64,000 nucleotides of DNA. Origin: Salipaludibacillus sp. LMS25 (GTDB taxonomy: Bacteria > Bacillota > Bacilli > Bacillales > Salisediminibacteriaceae). The notes below the pieces were generated by a model that saw nothing but the letters and a program-made list of their open reading frames with translations, did no database searches and was not told the origin of the DNA. The stretch is from NCBI RefSeq assembly GCF_024362805.1, contig NZ_CP093299.1:3256001-3320000 (forward strand), written 5' to 3'. Numbering within the stretch: position 1 is the stretch's first letter; every line of letters starts with the position of its first letter. Shown one piece after another: positions 54,266 to 63,601 of the stretch. The translations under genes and the position numbers were made by a program.

Positions 54266-54406
54266 GGAGTTGCTCCATGTGGTAGGGGGAGTTGCAATTA
54301 TTTACAGCGAAGTAAATTTGGCTATTAATAGAGAATGTAACTATTACTATGGAAATATTGAATAATTATACTTTTTTGTGTATTATAATAAAAAAGGAGG
54401 GGGAAT

Positions 54407-55015
54407 ATGGAATTGATTTGTGATTCATCTAATTTAGAAAATTATTTAATCGAAACGGCTGAAGTAAACTATTCTCACCCACTTATTAAAGAAATGGCTA
54501 GTAGTTTATTTAGTCAATTACATTTGGACGTTGATAAGGCTAAAGCTGCGTTTGAATTTGTTAGGGATAAAGTTTCTCACTCATGGGACATTCAAGGGAC
54601 TTTAGTTACTTCTAAAGCATCGGATGTACTAAGTTATAGACAGGGGATATGTTATGCAAAATCAATGCTATTAGCAGCTTTATTACGTTCGCAAAGGATT
54701 CCAACAGGTTTTTGTTACCAACGCCTTATGCTATTTGATACACCAAAAAAAGGTTACAGTATTCATGCTTTAAATGCTGTTTTTTTTAAGTCTTTAAATA
54801 AATGGATACGTCTAGATGCTCGTGGTAACAAGGAAGGGATAAACGCACAATTCTCAATTAATAAAGAGAAGTTGGCTTTTTCTGTAAATGAAGGTTGCGA
54901 TGAAAAGGACTATCCAGTGATTTACAGCAATCCACACCCTAAGACTGTAATAGTATTAAATATGTATACAAATGCAATCGAAATGTATAAGCGCCACTTG
55001 CCAACATACGTATGA
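54407..55015 (+). CDS. transglutaminase-like cysteine protein
   Basis: A 202-residue protein with the transglutaminase-like core: QGICYAKSMLLAALLRSQ (Cys), YSIHALNAVFF (His) and KWIRLDARGNKEG (Asp). Such proteins act as amidases or proteases or in peptide ligation. AAAGGAGGGGG lies before the ATG. There is no signal peptide. It is followed by the zinc-ribbon gene after 34 bases, which may be cotranscribed. Confidence 0.83.
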   Translation: MELICDSSNLENYLIETAEVNYSHPLIKEMASSLFSQLHLDVDKAKAAFEFVRDKVSHSWDIQGTLVTSKASDVLSYRQGICYAKSMLLAALLRSQRIPTGFCYQRLMLFDTPKKGYSIHALNAVFFKSLNKWIRLDARGNKEGINAQFSINKEKLAFSVNEGCDEKDYPVIYSNPHPKTVIVLNMYTNAIEMYKRHLPTYV

Positions 55016-55049
55016 TGTGTTTTAGTTAATATTGTGTAAGAGGAGGATT

Positions 55050-55340
55050 ATGTTGACAGTTGAAAAAAATTTGAGGGTGTGTGAAAAGGGACATACGTAT
55101 TACAAAAGTAGCGAATGTCCAAGCTGCCCTACCTGTGATAAAGATAAGCCTAAAAATGGCTTCCTTGCGAAACTCAGTTCCCCTGCACGAAATGCTTTGC
55201 TTCACGAAGGGATCGACACCTTGAAAAAATTATCAACGTACACTGAAAAAGACATCTTAAACATTCATGGTATTGGACCAGCTTCCTTACCTGTGATGAG
55301 AACGTTATTAGTGAAAGAAGGCTTATCATTTAAAAAATGA
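55050..55340 (+). CDS. zinc-ribbon plus RNA polymerase alpha-CTD-like helix-hairpin-helix protein
   Basis: A 96-residue protein. The N-terminal CEKGHTYYKSSECPSCPTC is a zinc ribbon. The remainder (SSPARNALLHEGIDTLKKLS, LNIHGIGPASLPVMRTLL) matches the helix-hairpin-helix of the RNA polymerase alpha C-terminal domain. Small proteins of this kind are common in Bacilli, and a DNA- or polymerase-binding role is inferred. AAGAGGAGG precedes ATG 55050 (TTG 55053 is also possible). Confidence 0.75.
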   Translation: MLTVEKNLRVCEKGHTYYKSSECPSCPTCDKDKPKNGFLAKLSSPARNALLHEGIDTLKKLSTYTEKDILNIHGIGPASLPVMRTLLVKEGLSFKK

Positions 55341-55476
55341 ATAAACAATGTAACGTATTTTAGTTTGATAGGATACTATCAGGAAACAGAAAATGAACAC
55401 TGCAAGTCAGGAATATTTTATTCACACATTTTCGGCCAGAAAAGGGTGTTTTTTTTGAAATAAACGGGGAAGACGC

Positions 55477-55941
55477 TTGCGAAAGAAGGGCGCATATATA
55501 AAGGGAGTGAGAAAATCAAATGGATTTATATATGCTGCAAAAATGACTAATTCATTAGCAAAAGAAATTTCTGAAAGTAATTGGGATGTGCAATTAACAC
55601 CACAATTGGGTACATTGAGAAAGCTTTTTAAACATATGGTTCGGGTAAGAGATGTTTATTGTGACGGTTTAAAAACTGGGGATATTTATTTTCCTGGTAA
55701 ACGGACATCAGGAGAGAACAGTTTGGTTCATGAATTAGAACGGAGTATGAAACAATTAGAAGTTGAATTCAAACAGACAAAATTTAAATCTATAAGAATG
55801 GGAACGGAGCACCTCACTATAATGGATTTATTAAGTACAGCAATACAACACGAGGGAATTCATCAAGGACAATATTTTGTGGCACTTAAACAATCAGGAT
55901 TTAAGCTACCGAAACAGTGGGAGGAGGATTGGCAAAGGTGA
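55477..55941 (+). CDS. DinB-family four-helix protein
   Basis: A 154-residue DinB-like metal-dependent four-helix protein. A His in RKLFKHMVRVRD and the pair in IQHEGIHQGQYFVALKQSGF are the metal ligands of the fold. Members transfer thiols or are DNA-damage induced; the activity is unknown. The start is taken as TTG 55477 (GGGGAAG upstream), but the first 20 residues are basic and unlike the family, so a later start is possible. Confidence 0.7.
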   Translation: MRKKGAYIKGVRKSNGFIYAAKMTNSLAKEISESNWDVQLTPQLGTLRKLFKHMVRVRDVYCDGLKTGDIYFPGKRTSGENSLVHELERSMKQLEVEFKQTKFKSIRMGTEHLTIMDLLSTAIQHEGIHQGQYFVALKQSGFKLPKQWEEDWQR

Positions 55942-55978
55942 TTCTAAAAATTTGCATAATATAACTTAAATAAGTAAG

Positions 55979-56029
55979 AGCCTAGTCAGATAAGTCATTG
56001 TAGCTCTTGTACTAGGAATTTTTTTTGAA
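55979..56029 (+). terminator. possible terminator
   Basis: CCTAGT and ACTAGG pair across a 27-base loop and are followed by AATTTTTTTTG. The stem is short but the U-tract is strong. Confidence 0.5.
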
Positions 56030-56131
56030 TAAAGCATATATGTTGAAATGTGATAGACAGACGCCTATGCTAAACACAATAATGACACGTGTTACCAAAA
56101 TTGATGAAAGTTGATTGGAGAAGTGATACTA

Positions 56132-56737
56132 ATGGGGAATACGGATAAATTTGAAATCATTGCTAATACATATGACACGCCTGATAGAATGAAGATTGCA
56201 CAGGTATCTTCCGATGCCATCCGTCAGTATTTAGTTGACACTAAAAGTAAGAAAGCTATTGATTTTGGATGTGGTACTGGACTTGTGGGAATGAATTTGT
56301 TAAATGAATTTAATTCGATGCTTTTCCTAGATACGTCACCAAACATGATTAATCAAATTAAGCAAAAAATAACTGATGTTAATATTCAAAATGCAGATAC
56401 GTTATGTTTTGATATTGAAAAGGAAAATTTGTCGGGGGTTCATGCCGATTATGTTTTTATGTCTCAGGTTTTACTCCATATTCATGATGTTGAATTAGTA
56501 TTATCACGACTATTTGATGTGCTAAATGAAGGAGGACATTTACTAATCGCGGATTTTAATAAGAATGAAAACATCGTTTCAGATATCGTGCATAATGGAT
56601 TTAATCCAGAAGAATTAACCGACATAATGACAAAAATAGGGTACAAAGATATTCAATTTAAAACTTTTTATACAGGCAGTAAAATATTCATGGGGCACGA
56701 TGCGTCGATGTTTATTTTAGATTCAAAAAAAGAGTAA
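56132..56737 (+). CDS. class I SAM-dependent methyltransferase
   Basis: A 201-residue Rossmann methyltransferase. AIDFGCGTGLVGMNLL is motif I, MLFLDTSPNMINQIK the acidic loop of motif II, and HADYVFMSQVLLHIHD motif IV. The substrate is unknown; such genes often methylate small molecules. GGAGAAGTGATACTA precedes ATG 56132. It stands alone in the accessory region. Confidence 0.85.
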   Translation: MGNTDKFEIIANTYDTPDRMKIAQVSSDAIRQYLVDTKSKKAIDFGCGTGLVGMNLLNEFNSMLFLDTSPNMINQIKQKITDVNIQNADTLCFDIEKENLSGVHADYVFMSQVLLHIHDVELVLSRLFDVLNEGGHLLIADFNKNENIVSDIVHNGFNPEELTDIMTKIGYKDIQFKTFYTGSKIFMGHDASMFILDSKKE

Positions 56738-56910
56738 GGCCCCTTTCAATTTAATTCTAAAGTTCTCTATGAATGGACGGTTAAGTTGGGCGTCCTAAAC
56801 AAGTGATGTTTTGTATATTTAGGATCATTATGAATCTAATTGGATGTTTTAACAGTTTTGACGAAAACTTTAAAGTCACGACTATCTCTATAATCCTAAG
56901 GAGGAGAGAG

Positions 56911-56988
56911 ATGGCAAAAGACTATGAAGTTTTATTTAATACACCTCCAACATTAGAGGAATACATTTATATGTGTTCAAGTGTGTAA
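56911..56988 (+). pseudogene. truncated duplicate of the GNAT gene at 62843
   Basis: From about 56874 (GTCACGACTATCTCTATAA, AAGGAGGAGAGAG, ATG) to about 56983 the DNA copies the start of the GNAT gene at 62843, encoding MAKDYEVLFNTPPTLEEYIY and four more matching residues before a stop. After the break the sequence GTAAACGCTAGAATG matches 61941-61955 instead, so two distant segments are joined here. Confidence 0.85.
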
Positions 56989-58649
56989 ACGCTAGAATGA
57001 AGTTGACAGTTTTTGCTCAATCAACCTACTACTTTAGTAAAATAGATAGTATGTTATTATACTGGGGGTTAGGGTTTTGGAGGAGAAGTTAGTGTTACAT
57101 GTAAAGAGCCATGAATTCCGTAAGAGAAAGTTTAAAGTAGCACATTTTCAAGACCGACTGTCTATAAGTATTTAGAAATGACCTTTGGGGAAGGATCTAG
57201 TACAAGAAACGATGCTAAAGATTTATATATTAAAAAAGACAGAATAGAGACTTCAACTTTCTTTTCTATGTACTGTGGTCGATACTGCACTTGTTTTTCC
57301 AGAATAATACAACTTATCTGGCAAACACAATGGTCGTATGGCTGATTAACGAATCGTACGAACGACTTTAAAAATTTTTAATAAGGACTTTAATGTTTTG
57401 AAGAACACTTCACCTATCCCACCGCATGCCTGCCATAATACGAAACCTCTTCTGTATGGTTGTGTGATTCTCAACAAATCAACTATACCAAACGTTGGGG
57501 TGTTTTTTCATGCCTATATTTCTTGTCAATTGAGCATACTTCACTATCTACGGGAATTACAGCTCACTAGACGGACAACATTTTTCTTGGTGCGAAAGTT
57601 GAGTAATATAGATATGGAAGTTCTAACCCCCTAAGCAAGGAATTATTATAGGACTCTCTCAAAAGCCATACGGGTATCTAGGCCAATATAGATATTTTAT
57701 TTTTATCGACTACTGGAATCGAAAAATTTTCTGGTAAGAAGAAGGACTGTGCATTCCCTATTCCATGTTGTAGACCAGGACGGAAACATTTTGGGAATTA
57801 TATCCTAGTAACATGAACTATATTCACAACATAGTGCTACCACAAATGAAACTAAACTGTATCACATGTAAGGTGATGGAAGAATTCAAGCAATCGTGTG
57901 CTATTCTGATAAAGTTGTTAAATTGATTACTGCACAGTACAACGGTACTGCACAGCAAAGATATTCATTTTTAGAGTTGAAAGAATGCGCTTATATTTAA
58001 ATTGAAAATTTGGTAACGGTTATATCTGATAAATATTTTTGTTGTTTTCAAATCCATTGATTTCGGAGAAGTCTACGTATATGCCCATGTTTTGAGTCCT
58101 AATAAACTTAGCAGAAAAAGTCAATAATTTAACCTCTTATTTCCTTTTAATTACTTCTATAAAGTAAAATAAGAGTGCTACTTTTTTCACTTACGGGGGC
58201 CATACTTCAAGAAAGACGTATGGGTATTGGTGTTGAAGTATAGAGCAGTATTGCGGAAGAAGGGCTCCTAAATATTTGTAGAGAATACCATTAAACAAGT
58301 CATGGATAAAGACAGAAGAATATCTGAATAAATCTAAAGTTCAACTTAAAAGAGTTTTTATCGAGAAGATGATAACGTTAAAGGAGAATTACGTTTAGAA
58401 GTGAAATAAATAATGTAACTAAGGATACTTAAGATAGTAAACAATTTCATTTAATAGGAGATATTTTAAAAGCTTCTGGAGAAAAAGATAACTATAGCAA
58501 TAAGGGGAAGGGCAAACCAGTATCTAAGAAAGTACTCAATTTGTGGTCCATGTTACTATTTTTTGAACAAACAAGTAAAGCATATGTGATATAGTTTTAA
58601 TATCAAAATAATAGTCTGTAAGTGTTAAGCTACTGGAGGTGAAATAATA
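56989..58649. other. 1.66-kb region of decayed coding sequence
   Basis: No intact gene is seen. Several protein-like pieces without starts or with stops occur, for example LVLHVKSHEFRKRKFKVAHF (about 57090-57150), GDGRIQAIVCYSDKVVKLIT (about 57870-57930) and RVFIEKMITLKENYV (about 58350). TTGACA at 57003 has no partner -10. A 78-codon frame at 57398-57634 lacks a ribosome binding site and is not called. The stretch looks like one or more genes in advanced decay. Confidence 0.5.
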
Positions 58650-59420
58650 ATGGTACGAAAATTATTTGAAAAAGAAAGAGCCAGAGAAATAGACAAATGT
58701 TCAAACATCATAAACTCCGAGGTTTTCTCAGAGCGTGATATTACCTTTCTCCCTGAACCTGTACAAAAATACTTCAAAGTTTGTGGTTATATGGGAAGGC
58801 CTAAGATATTTAATGCGGATGTTATTTGGAAAAAAAGTTTTATAAAGTTGTCTCCCGAAAAAGGTTGGACAGAATTAGAAACGAGACAATTTAACTCAGT
58901 CATTGAACCCGTAAGAATAGCCTATATGAAAGCTTTATCGATGCCACTCCAAGTTAGAGACATATATCGAGATGGACAGGGACACATGTATGGAAAGCTT
59001 TTTAACCTCATTCCTGTAGTGAACGCAAAAGGAAAAGAAATAAGTCAATCCTCATTAATTACATTATTTACAGAAATTTTGTTTATCCCTAGTTATAGTT
59101 TACAAAGTTATATTAAGTGGGAACCAATAGACTCAGTAACCGCAAAAGCTAGATTTATTCATAAAAATATAGATGTTACTGGTACTTTTCATTTTGACGA
59201 AACAGGAAAGTTTAGTCGTTTTGAAACTAATGATCGTTATTATAATAAAAAAGGGGGAAAGTTCATCAAAAAAAGATTCTCAGCAATTGCGGATAGTTAT
59301 TTAGAGAAAGATGGCGTGCAAATTCCAAACAAGGTTAGAATTATTTGGCACCTAGATAATGGGGATTACGACTATTTTAAAGGGGAAATAGGCAATATCA
59401 TTTATAATATAAGAGATTAA
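58650..59420 (+). CDS. DUF6544-type protein
   Basis: A 256-residue protein with the pattern LPEPVQKYFKVCGYMGRPKI, ALSMPLQVRDIYRDGQGHMY and PSYSLQSYIKWEPIDSVTAK, which matches a conserved family of unknown function (DUF6544) with an all-beta C-terminal half. Members usually carry an N-terminal membrane anchor; this one lacks it, so it may be a shortened form. GGAGGTGAAATA precedes the ATG. It follows the decayed region and stands alone. Confidence 0.72.
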   Translation: MVRKLFEKERAREIDKCSNIINSEVFSERDITFLPEPVQKYFKVCGYMGRPKIFNADVIWKKSFIKLSPEKGWTELETRQFNSVIEPVRIAYMKALSMPLQVRDIYRDGQGHMYGKLFNLIPVVNAKGKEISQSSLITLFTEILFIPSYSLQSYIKWEPIDSVTAKARFIHKNIDVTGTFHFDETGKFSRFETNDRYYNKKGGKFIKKRFSAIADSYLEKDGVQIPNKVRIIWHLDNGDYDYFKGEIGNIIYNIRD

Positions 59421-59453
59421 TTTTAAAATAAGTGTTTTTCACTAAAGCCATAT

Positions 59454-59487
59454 TTATTACAGATAACGGATGTTTTATCTGTGATAA
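59454..59487. repeat. inverted pair of family-2 5' ends
   Basis: TTATTACAGATAA and TTATCTGTGATAA form 13-base arms with one mismatch around CGGATGTT. Each arm is the first 13 bases of family 2 (TTATCACAGATAA). No hairpin-2 module is attached. Confidence 0.6.
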
Positions 59488-59600
59488 TAATGAAGAATAA
59501 GGTGAAATCTGAAACAATCTTTTATAGGGCTAACCTAGAATACGAACGATCAGTTTAGAAGAAGAAATAAGGAATAACTTTTATTGGTGGTGTTACGTAG

Positions 59601-60035
59601 ATGTGGAAAAACTATATAAGTTCAATTTCAAAAGACTATTCTTTCAAACCTCCAACATCTAATATTGAAATAGCTCACATTTCAGAGGAACTAAATGTTG
59701 AATTACCAAAAAAGTTGCATGAATTATATAGTGAAACAAATGGAGTGTTTGATAGCTTTGATTGTCCTTTAATATGGTCAACGTCACAAATGGTAAAGGA
59801 TAATCTGTTTTTTAGAAATTTTCCCGACTATAAAGATAGTTATATGCCATTTGAACACTTATTATTTTTCTCAGATAACGGCTGTGGAGACTTATTTGGC
59901 TTTGCAATATTAAATGGCAGTATTCAAACAGAAGACATCTATGTTTGGGATCACGAAGATGACAGCAGAACGTGGGTTGCGTCATCATTGGAAGTATTTA
60001 TTAAAGGTTGGATTACTGGTGAGATTACTACTTAG
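59601..60035 (+). CDS. SMI1/KNR4 (SUKH) family protein
   Basis: A 144-residue SUKH protein: EELNVELPKKLHELYSETNG near residue 30, PFEHLLFFSDNGCGDLFGFA, DIYVWDHEDDSRTWVASSLE and the C-terminal FIKGW. These proteins are often immunity factors against polymorphic toxins. No toxin gene lies next to it, so it is an orphan. GTGGTGTTACGTAG precedes the ATG. Confidence 0.85.
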   Translation: MWKNYISSISKDYSFKPPTSNIEIAHISEELNVELPKKLHELYSETNGVFDSFDCPLIWSTSQMVKDNLFFRNFPDYKDSYMPFEHLLFFSDNGCGDLFGFAILNGSIQTEDIYVWDHEDDSRTWVASSLEVFIKGWITGEITT

Positions 60036-60063
60036 GTATAGTTCTTTGCTTAAGTAACGGGGG

Positions 60064-60736
60064 AGTGTCAATAAGTTTGTGTAAGTTAGTTAGGGGTATC
60101 GCTCAGCACTAGGAGGGGGGAGGTTTCAGACACCTTCTTAGTGCCCTGTTCCATAACGTTATTTGAATAGATATAGTAGTACCGGCTGAGCTGTGCTGAA
60201 ACCTCTTAGTGTTGTGCCCATCGGTCGTTGTACTCAACGGATTGAAGGTAAACAATCTTTTCTGCGGCTTTTTCTGTTGGCAAACTATTCATCGTTTTCG
60301 TTCGCTCCTTGATTTCTTTTCTCGTCCATTCAATGATGTTCGTCGTGTAAATCATCGGCATAATCGATGACGGGTACTGCAGACATGTCAAAAGGACACC
60401 AAGACCTTGTTCCCAAGATTGGGCACTTCTTTTCTCAGGTTTCTTTGAAGGTTTGGAAGTACGCGTCGTCGCGCGTACTATCTTGTTAGATTGGCTTGTG
60501 GACTTCCACCATGGCTGATTGATCTTTTTGCGTGTGGCATTCAGGGCATTTCGAACTTTATGCACCACGCATCGCGGCACATCTGCTTTTGGATAGACTT
60601 CCTTCATGGCATCTTCTAAAGTAGGTAACCCGTCAGAAACCCCAACAAGAATCTTTTTCACACCTTTTTCGTAGAGGTCAAGGAGGATCTCTGTCCAACC
60701 GAGCGCACTTTCTTTCCCACCGACATAGAACCCCAT
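60064..60736 (-). mobile_element. fragment of an IS256-family element
   Basis: AGTGTCAATAAGTTTGTGTA at 60064 is the terminal inverted repeat type of IS256 elements. The 3' half of a transposase follows on the minus strand. The other terminus and the N-terminal half of the gene are absent; the sequence stops resembling the element after about 60736. Confidence 0.8.
60206..60736 (-). pseudogene. IS256-family transposase, truncated and frameshifted
   Basis: KILVGVSDGLPTLEDAMKEV (with the catalytic Asp) and DVPRCVVHKVRNALNATRKK are typical. IYTTNIIEW follows. Between about 60430 and 60500 the reading (VRATTRTSKPSKKPEKRSAQ) is unlike the family, so a frameshift pair or small deletion is likely. 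The first ~200 residues are missing. It cannot be active. Confidence 0.85.
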
Positions 60737-60975
60737 ATAGTGTGTTTTATATAATTTACTTTACTGGACTTATTTGTACATGGTTTCTATTAAAATAAAA
60801 GTTAAGATGAACTGCATTGGAATCTATATGTTTCCGTTAGCCTTAGGGCTAAACATGCTATGGATATGTTTCTTTATATCGATAGGTTTATGAATCTAAT
60901 TCGAGATATTAACAGTTTATGAGAGAAAAATGATAAAATGACAAGAGAAGCATTTAAGAAAGCAGGCTGTTTCAA

Positions 60976-61926
60976 ATGAGTTTACTAGAGAAGTTATATT
61001 CTTTAATTATATTTTTAGCAGTGGTTGTTGGATTAAGTTTAGGACAAATCAACCTAATAAGTACCCATGCAGAAAGTTTTATTCTGCCTTTGTTAGTTGC
61101 AATGCTTTATATCACATTTTTACATATCCCAATTGAAGAGATAACGACATCTCTTAGAAACATAAAGTTTACCTCTACCTCACTCATTATCAATTTCTTG
61201 TGGACGCCTCTATTAGCGTGGCTTTTAGCATTCACTTTTTTAGGTGATCATCTGGCTATTTATATTGGCTTTATCATGCTAATGGTTACCCCATGTACTG
61301 ATTGGTACTTAATATTTACTGGAATGGCAAAAGGAAATGTGGCTTTATCCACGGCTATTTTGCCGTTAAATTTAGTGTTGCAAGTTATACTCTTACCTGT
61401 TTACTTACTGATATTTGGTGGAACGACAGGCGTCATTGAACTCCCATTCTTGATAGAGAGTGTCTTCATAGTCTTATTTATTCCTCTACTACTAGCCATT
61501 CTCACAAAAATTCTTTTAAAGAACAAGCAGCAATTTGCGGATCATCTCTTATCTAAATTAAGTGTACTACCAATTATTTTTCTAAGCCTTGCCATCATGG
61601 CTATGTTCTCATCACAAGGTAAGTTGTTAATTGAGAACTTAGACCTCATGTGGAAAATAACCCTCCCCATCTGTTTATTTTTTATCATCAATTTTATTAT
61701 TGGGCAAAAAGTTGGGCGGTTAATGACATTTTCTTATAAAGATAGAGCGAGTTTAAGCTTAACGACATTGGCGAGAAATTCGCCTATCGCTTTAGCTATT
61801 GCCATGACAGCCTTTCCTGAACAACCGCTTATAGCGTTAACATTGGTAATCGGTCCATTATTAGAATTACCTATTCTAGCTATCATCACACAACTTTTAT
61901 TAGTAACGGCGAAGGATGAAAATTAG
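60976..61926 (+). CDS. ACR3 / bile-acid-sodium-symporter-type transporter
   Basis: A 316-residue carrier with about ten membrane segments. [20 protein letters not shown] and [20 protein letters not shown] align with the two conserved unwound regions of the ACR3/BASS fold, and the Cys in VTPCTDW matches the arsenite-transport cysteine. It is shorter than and divergent from the acr3 at 25613-26692. Arsenite or organo-anion export is inferred. It stands alone, downstream of the IS256 fragment. Confidence 0.8.
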   Translation: MSLLEKLYSLIIFLAVVVGLSLGQINLISTHAESFILPLLVAMLYITFLHIPIEEITTSLRNIKFTSTSLIINFLWTPLLAWLLAFTFLGDHLAIYIGFIMLMVTPCTDWYLIFTGMAKGNVALSTAILPLNLVLQVILLPVYLLIFGGTTGVIELPFLIESVFIVLFIPLLLAILTKILLKNKQQFADHLLSKLSVLPIIFLSLAIMAMFSSQGKLLIENLDLMWKITLPICLFFIINFIIGQKVGRLMTFSYKDRASLSLTTLARNSPIALAIAMTAFPEQPLIALTLVIGPLLELPILAIITQLLLVTAKDEN

Positions 61927-62143
61927 TTATTGATGCTTTTGTAAACGCTAGAATGGAGTTGCCATTTTTTAAGATTTGTCATTGGACGACTTACGAACTA
62001 ACCATATTGAAAAGAATCCAGTTTAACGTTACCAGGTAAATAGAGGTATAGGAACCATATAAGAAAGTACTTATGAATTTTAGTTTTTGACAACTAGCAC
62101 GATTTTTTTGCAAAACTCACGTATGCCAAAGGAGTGGATCAAT

Positions 62144-62686
62144 GTGATAGTGAAAAGTGAAAAAGACATTCTATTATTGGATAGTGACGAAAACTTTAAA
62201 TCATTGCTTAACATCATTCAATCTATCCCTAGCAGAAAAAGAAGCATGTCTGTTGAAACTCATGAAAGAGATAAGAATTTTCGTGATGTCCTCATGCATT
62301 TATATGAATGGCATGCTATGTTGGAAAGATGGTATAGAGAAGGAATGGACGGGGATACCCCATTTATCCCAGCACCTGGTTATAAATGGCGCCATATTAA
62401 GCAACTTAATATGCAAATTTGGGAACGTTATCAAGATGTCACGTTAAATCACGCTCTAAAAAAAGTGACGTTAAGTCATGAAAGAGTCATGGACCTCATT
62501 AAATCACATACCAATGAAGAAATCATGACAAAAAAGTATTATAAGTGGACAAAAACAAGCAATTTATACAGCTACTTCTCAGCAAATACGACTAACCATT
62601 ACATATGGGCGATTAAAAAATGTGACGCTATTGCAAAAGCTATCATAGAAGGGGAAAAGGACAAGGTTGTACAAGGAAGTAATTAA
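62144..62686 (+). CDS. ClbS/DfsB family four-helix bundle protein
   Basis: A 180-residue protein of the ClbS/DfsB family: DKNFRDVLMHLYEWHAMLER, PFIPAPGYKWRHIKQLN, YYKWTKTSNLYSYFSANTTN and HYIWAIKK. ClbS gives resistance to the genotoxin colibactin by hydrolysing it; other members have unknown substrates. GTG 62144 is chosen, nine bases after AAAGGAG; upstream in-frame codons do not match the family. It lies just before the GNAT gene in the accessory region. Confidence 0.82.
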   Translation: MIVKSEKDILLLDSDENFKSLLNIIQSIPSRKRSMSVETHERDKNFRDVLMHLYEWHAMLERWYREGMDGDTPFIPAPGYKWRHIKQLNMQIWERYQDVTLNHALKKVTLSHERVMDLIKSHTNEEIMTKKYYKWTKTSNLYSYFSANTTNHYIWAIKKCDAIAKAIIEGEKDKVVQGSN

Positions 62687-62842
62687 GCTAACTAATGGAG
62701 AGCGATAGTGGAACAAACAGTAGTGGCTACTGTGTCACGAACAGGAAGGTTAATAAAAAATGATGATGAAATAAGGTGGATTCCGAAAACTTGGAAGCTT
62801 TGTTAAGTCACGACTATCTCTATAAACCTAAGGAGGAGAGAG
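62687..62842. other. spacer with a gene-tail fragment
   Basis: About 62721-62804 reads VATVSRTGRLIKNDDEIRWI then PKTWKLC and stop, without a start codon; it looks like the end of a lost gene. GTCACGACTATCTCTATAAA at about 62806 starts the block duplicated at 56874. Confidence 0.4.
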
Positions 62843-63268
62843 ATGGCAAAAGACTATGAAGTTTTATTTAATACACCTCCAACATTAGAGGAATACATTT
62901 ATTTGTGCTCAAGTGTTGGGTGGGAAGAGTATATGAATTTTGATGTAGCAGAAATTTCACTACAGAATTCATTATTTTCAGTGAGTATAAAAAAAGAAAA
63001 TAAAATGATAGAAATGGGAAGGATTGTTGGGGACGGTGCGATTTATTTCTATATTCAAGACGTAGTAGTTCACCCAGCATACCAAGGGGACGGTATCGGT
63101 AAGGAAATTATGAACATTTTAATGAATTATATAGAAGAAAATGGACCTAATAAGGCATTCGTTGGGTTATTTGCTTCAGAGGGTAAAGAGGAATTCTATC
63201 AAAAATATGATTTTATAGACTACTCACCGAATATGACAGGCATGTTTAAAGTAAATATCAAAAAATAG
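62843..63268 (+). CDS. GNAT family N-acetyltransferase
   Basis: A 141-residue acetyltransferase. VVVHPAYQGDGIGKEIMNIL is the acetyl-CoA loop (Q/R-x-x-G-x-G/A form) and FVGLFASEGKEEFYQKYDFI the C-terminal motif. AAGGAGGAGAGAG lies 6-7 bases before the ATG. The substrate is unknown. The first 24 codons and the leader are repeated at 56874-56983. Confidence 0.9.
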   Translation: MAKDYEVLFNTPPTLEEYIYLCSSVGWEEYMNFDVAEISLQNSLFSVSIKKENKMIEMGRIVGDGAIYFYIQDVVVHPAYQGDGIGKEIMNILMNYIEENGPNKAFVGLFASEGKEEFYQKYDFIDYSPNMTGMFKVNIKK

Positions 63269-63423
63269 GTATCAGTTCCTGTTAATCTGGCGTCTGGTCG
63301 TTTACTCGGAGTGCGATAAAAGAACAAAATTGTCGTTGTTTCAATTATGAAGCAGTGTATGATAGCGGTGGCGGGGCATTATTTTATTTAGAATAATAGA
63401 ATAAAAACATTTTTGAAAAGGGA

Positions 63424-63569
63424 TTTATCAAAGCTAACTTCCGAAAGCGTCAAAATAGGAGGAGAGCAAACTCTATATAGGCAAGAGGTAACGCCCGCTA
63501 AAGTCCTGATTCACTCAACTACCAATCTCAGTGGGAAAAGAACCACCACTGATTGAAGATTTATTTTAT
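63424..63569 (+). repeat. family-2 interspersed repeat, copy E
   Basis: TTTATCAAAGCTAACTTCCG, GTCAAAATAGGAGGAGAG, GGTAACGCCCGCTAAAGTCC, TGATTCACTCAACTACCAATC and the 3' hairpin ending in TTTAT. It is the longest family-2 copy and lies just before the last gene. The 63269-63423 spacer before it shows no gene. Confidence 0.85.
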
Positions 63570-63601
63570 AAGTTAAAATATGGTGAAAATTTAGAGGTCT
63601 T

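Noticed and set aside
57398..57634. 78-codon open frame in the decayed region
   Set aside because: No ribosome binding site and surrounded by decayed coding debris.
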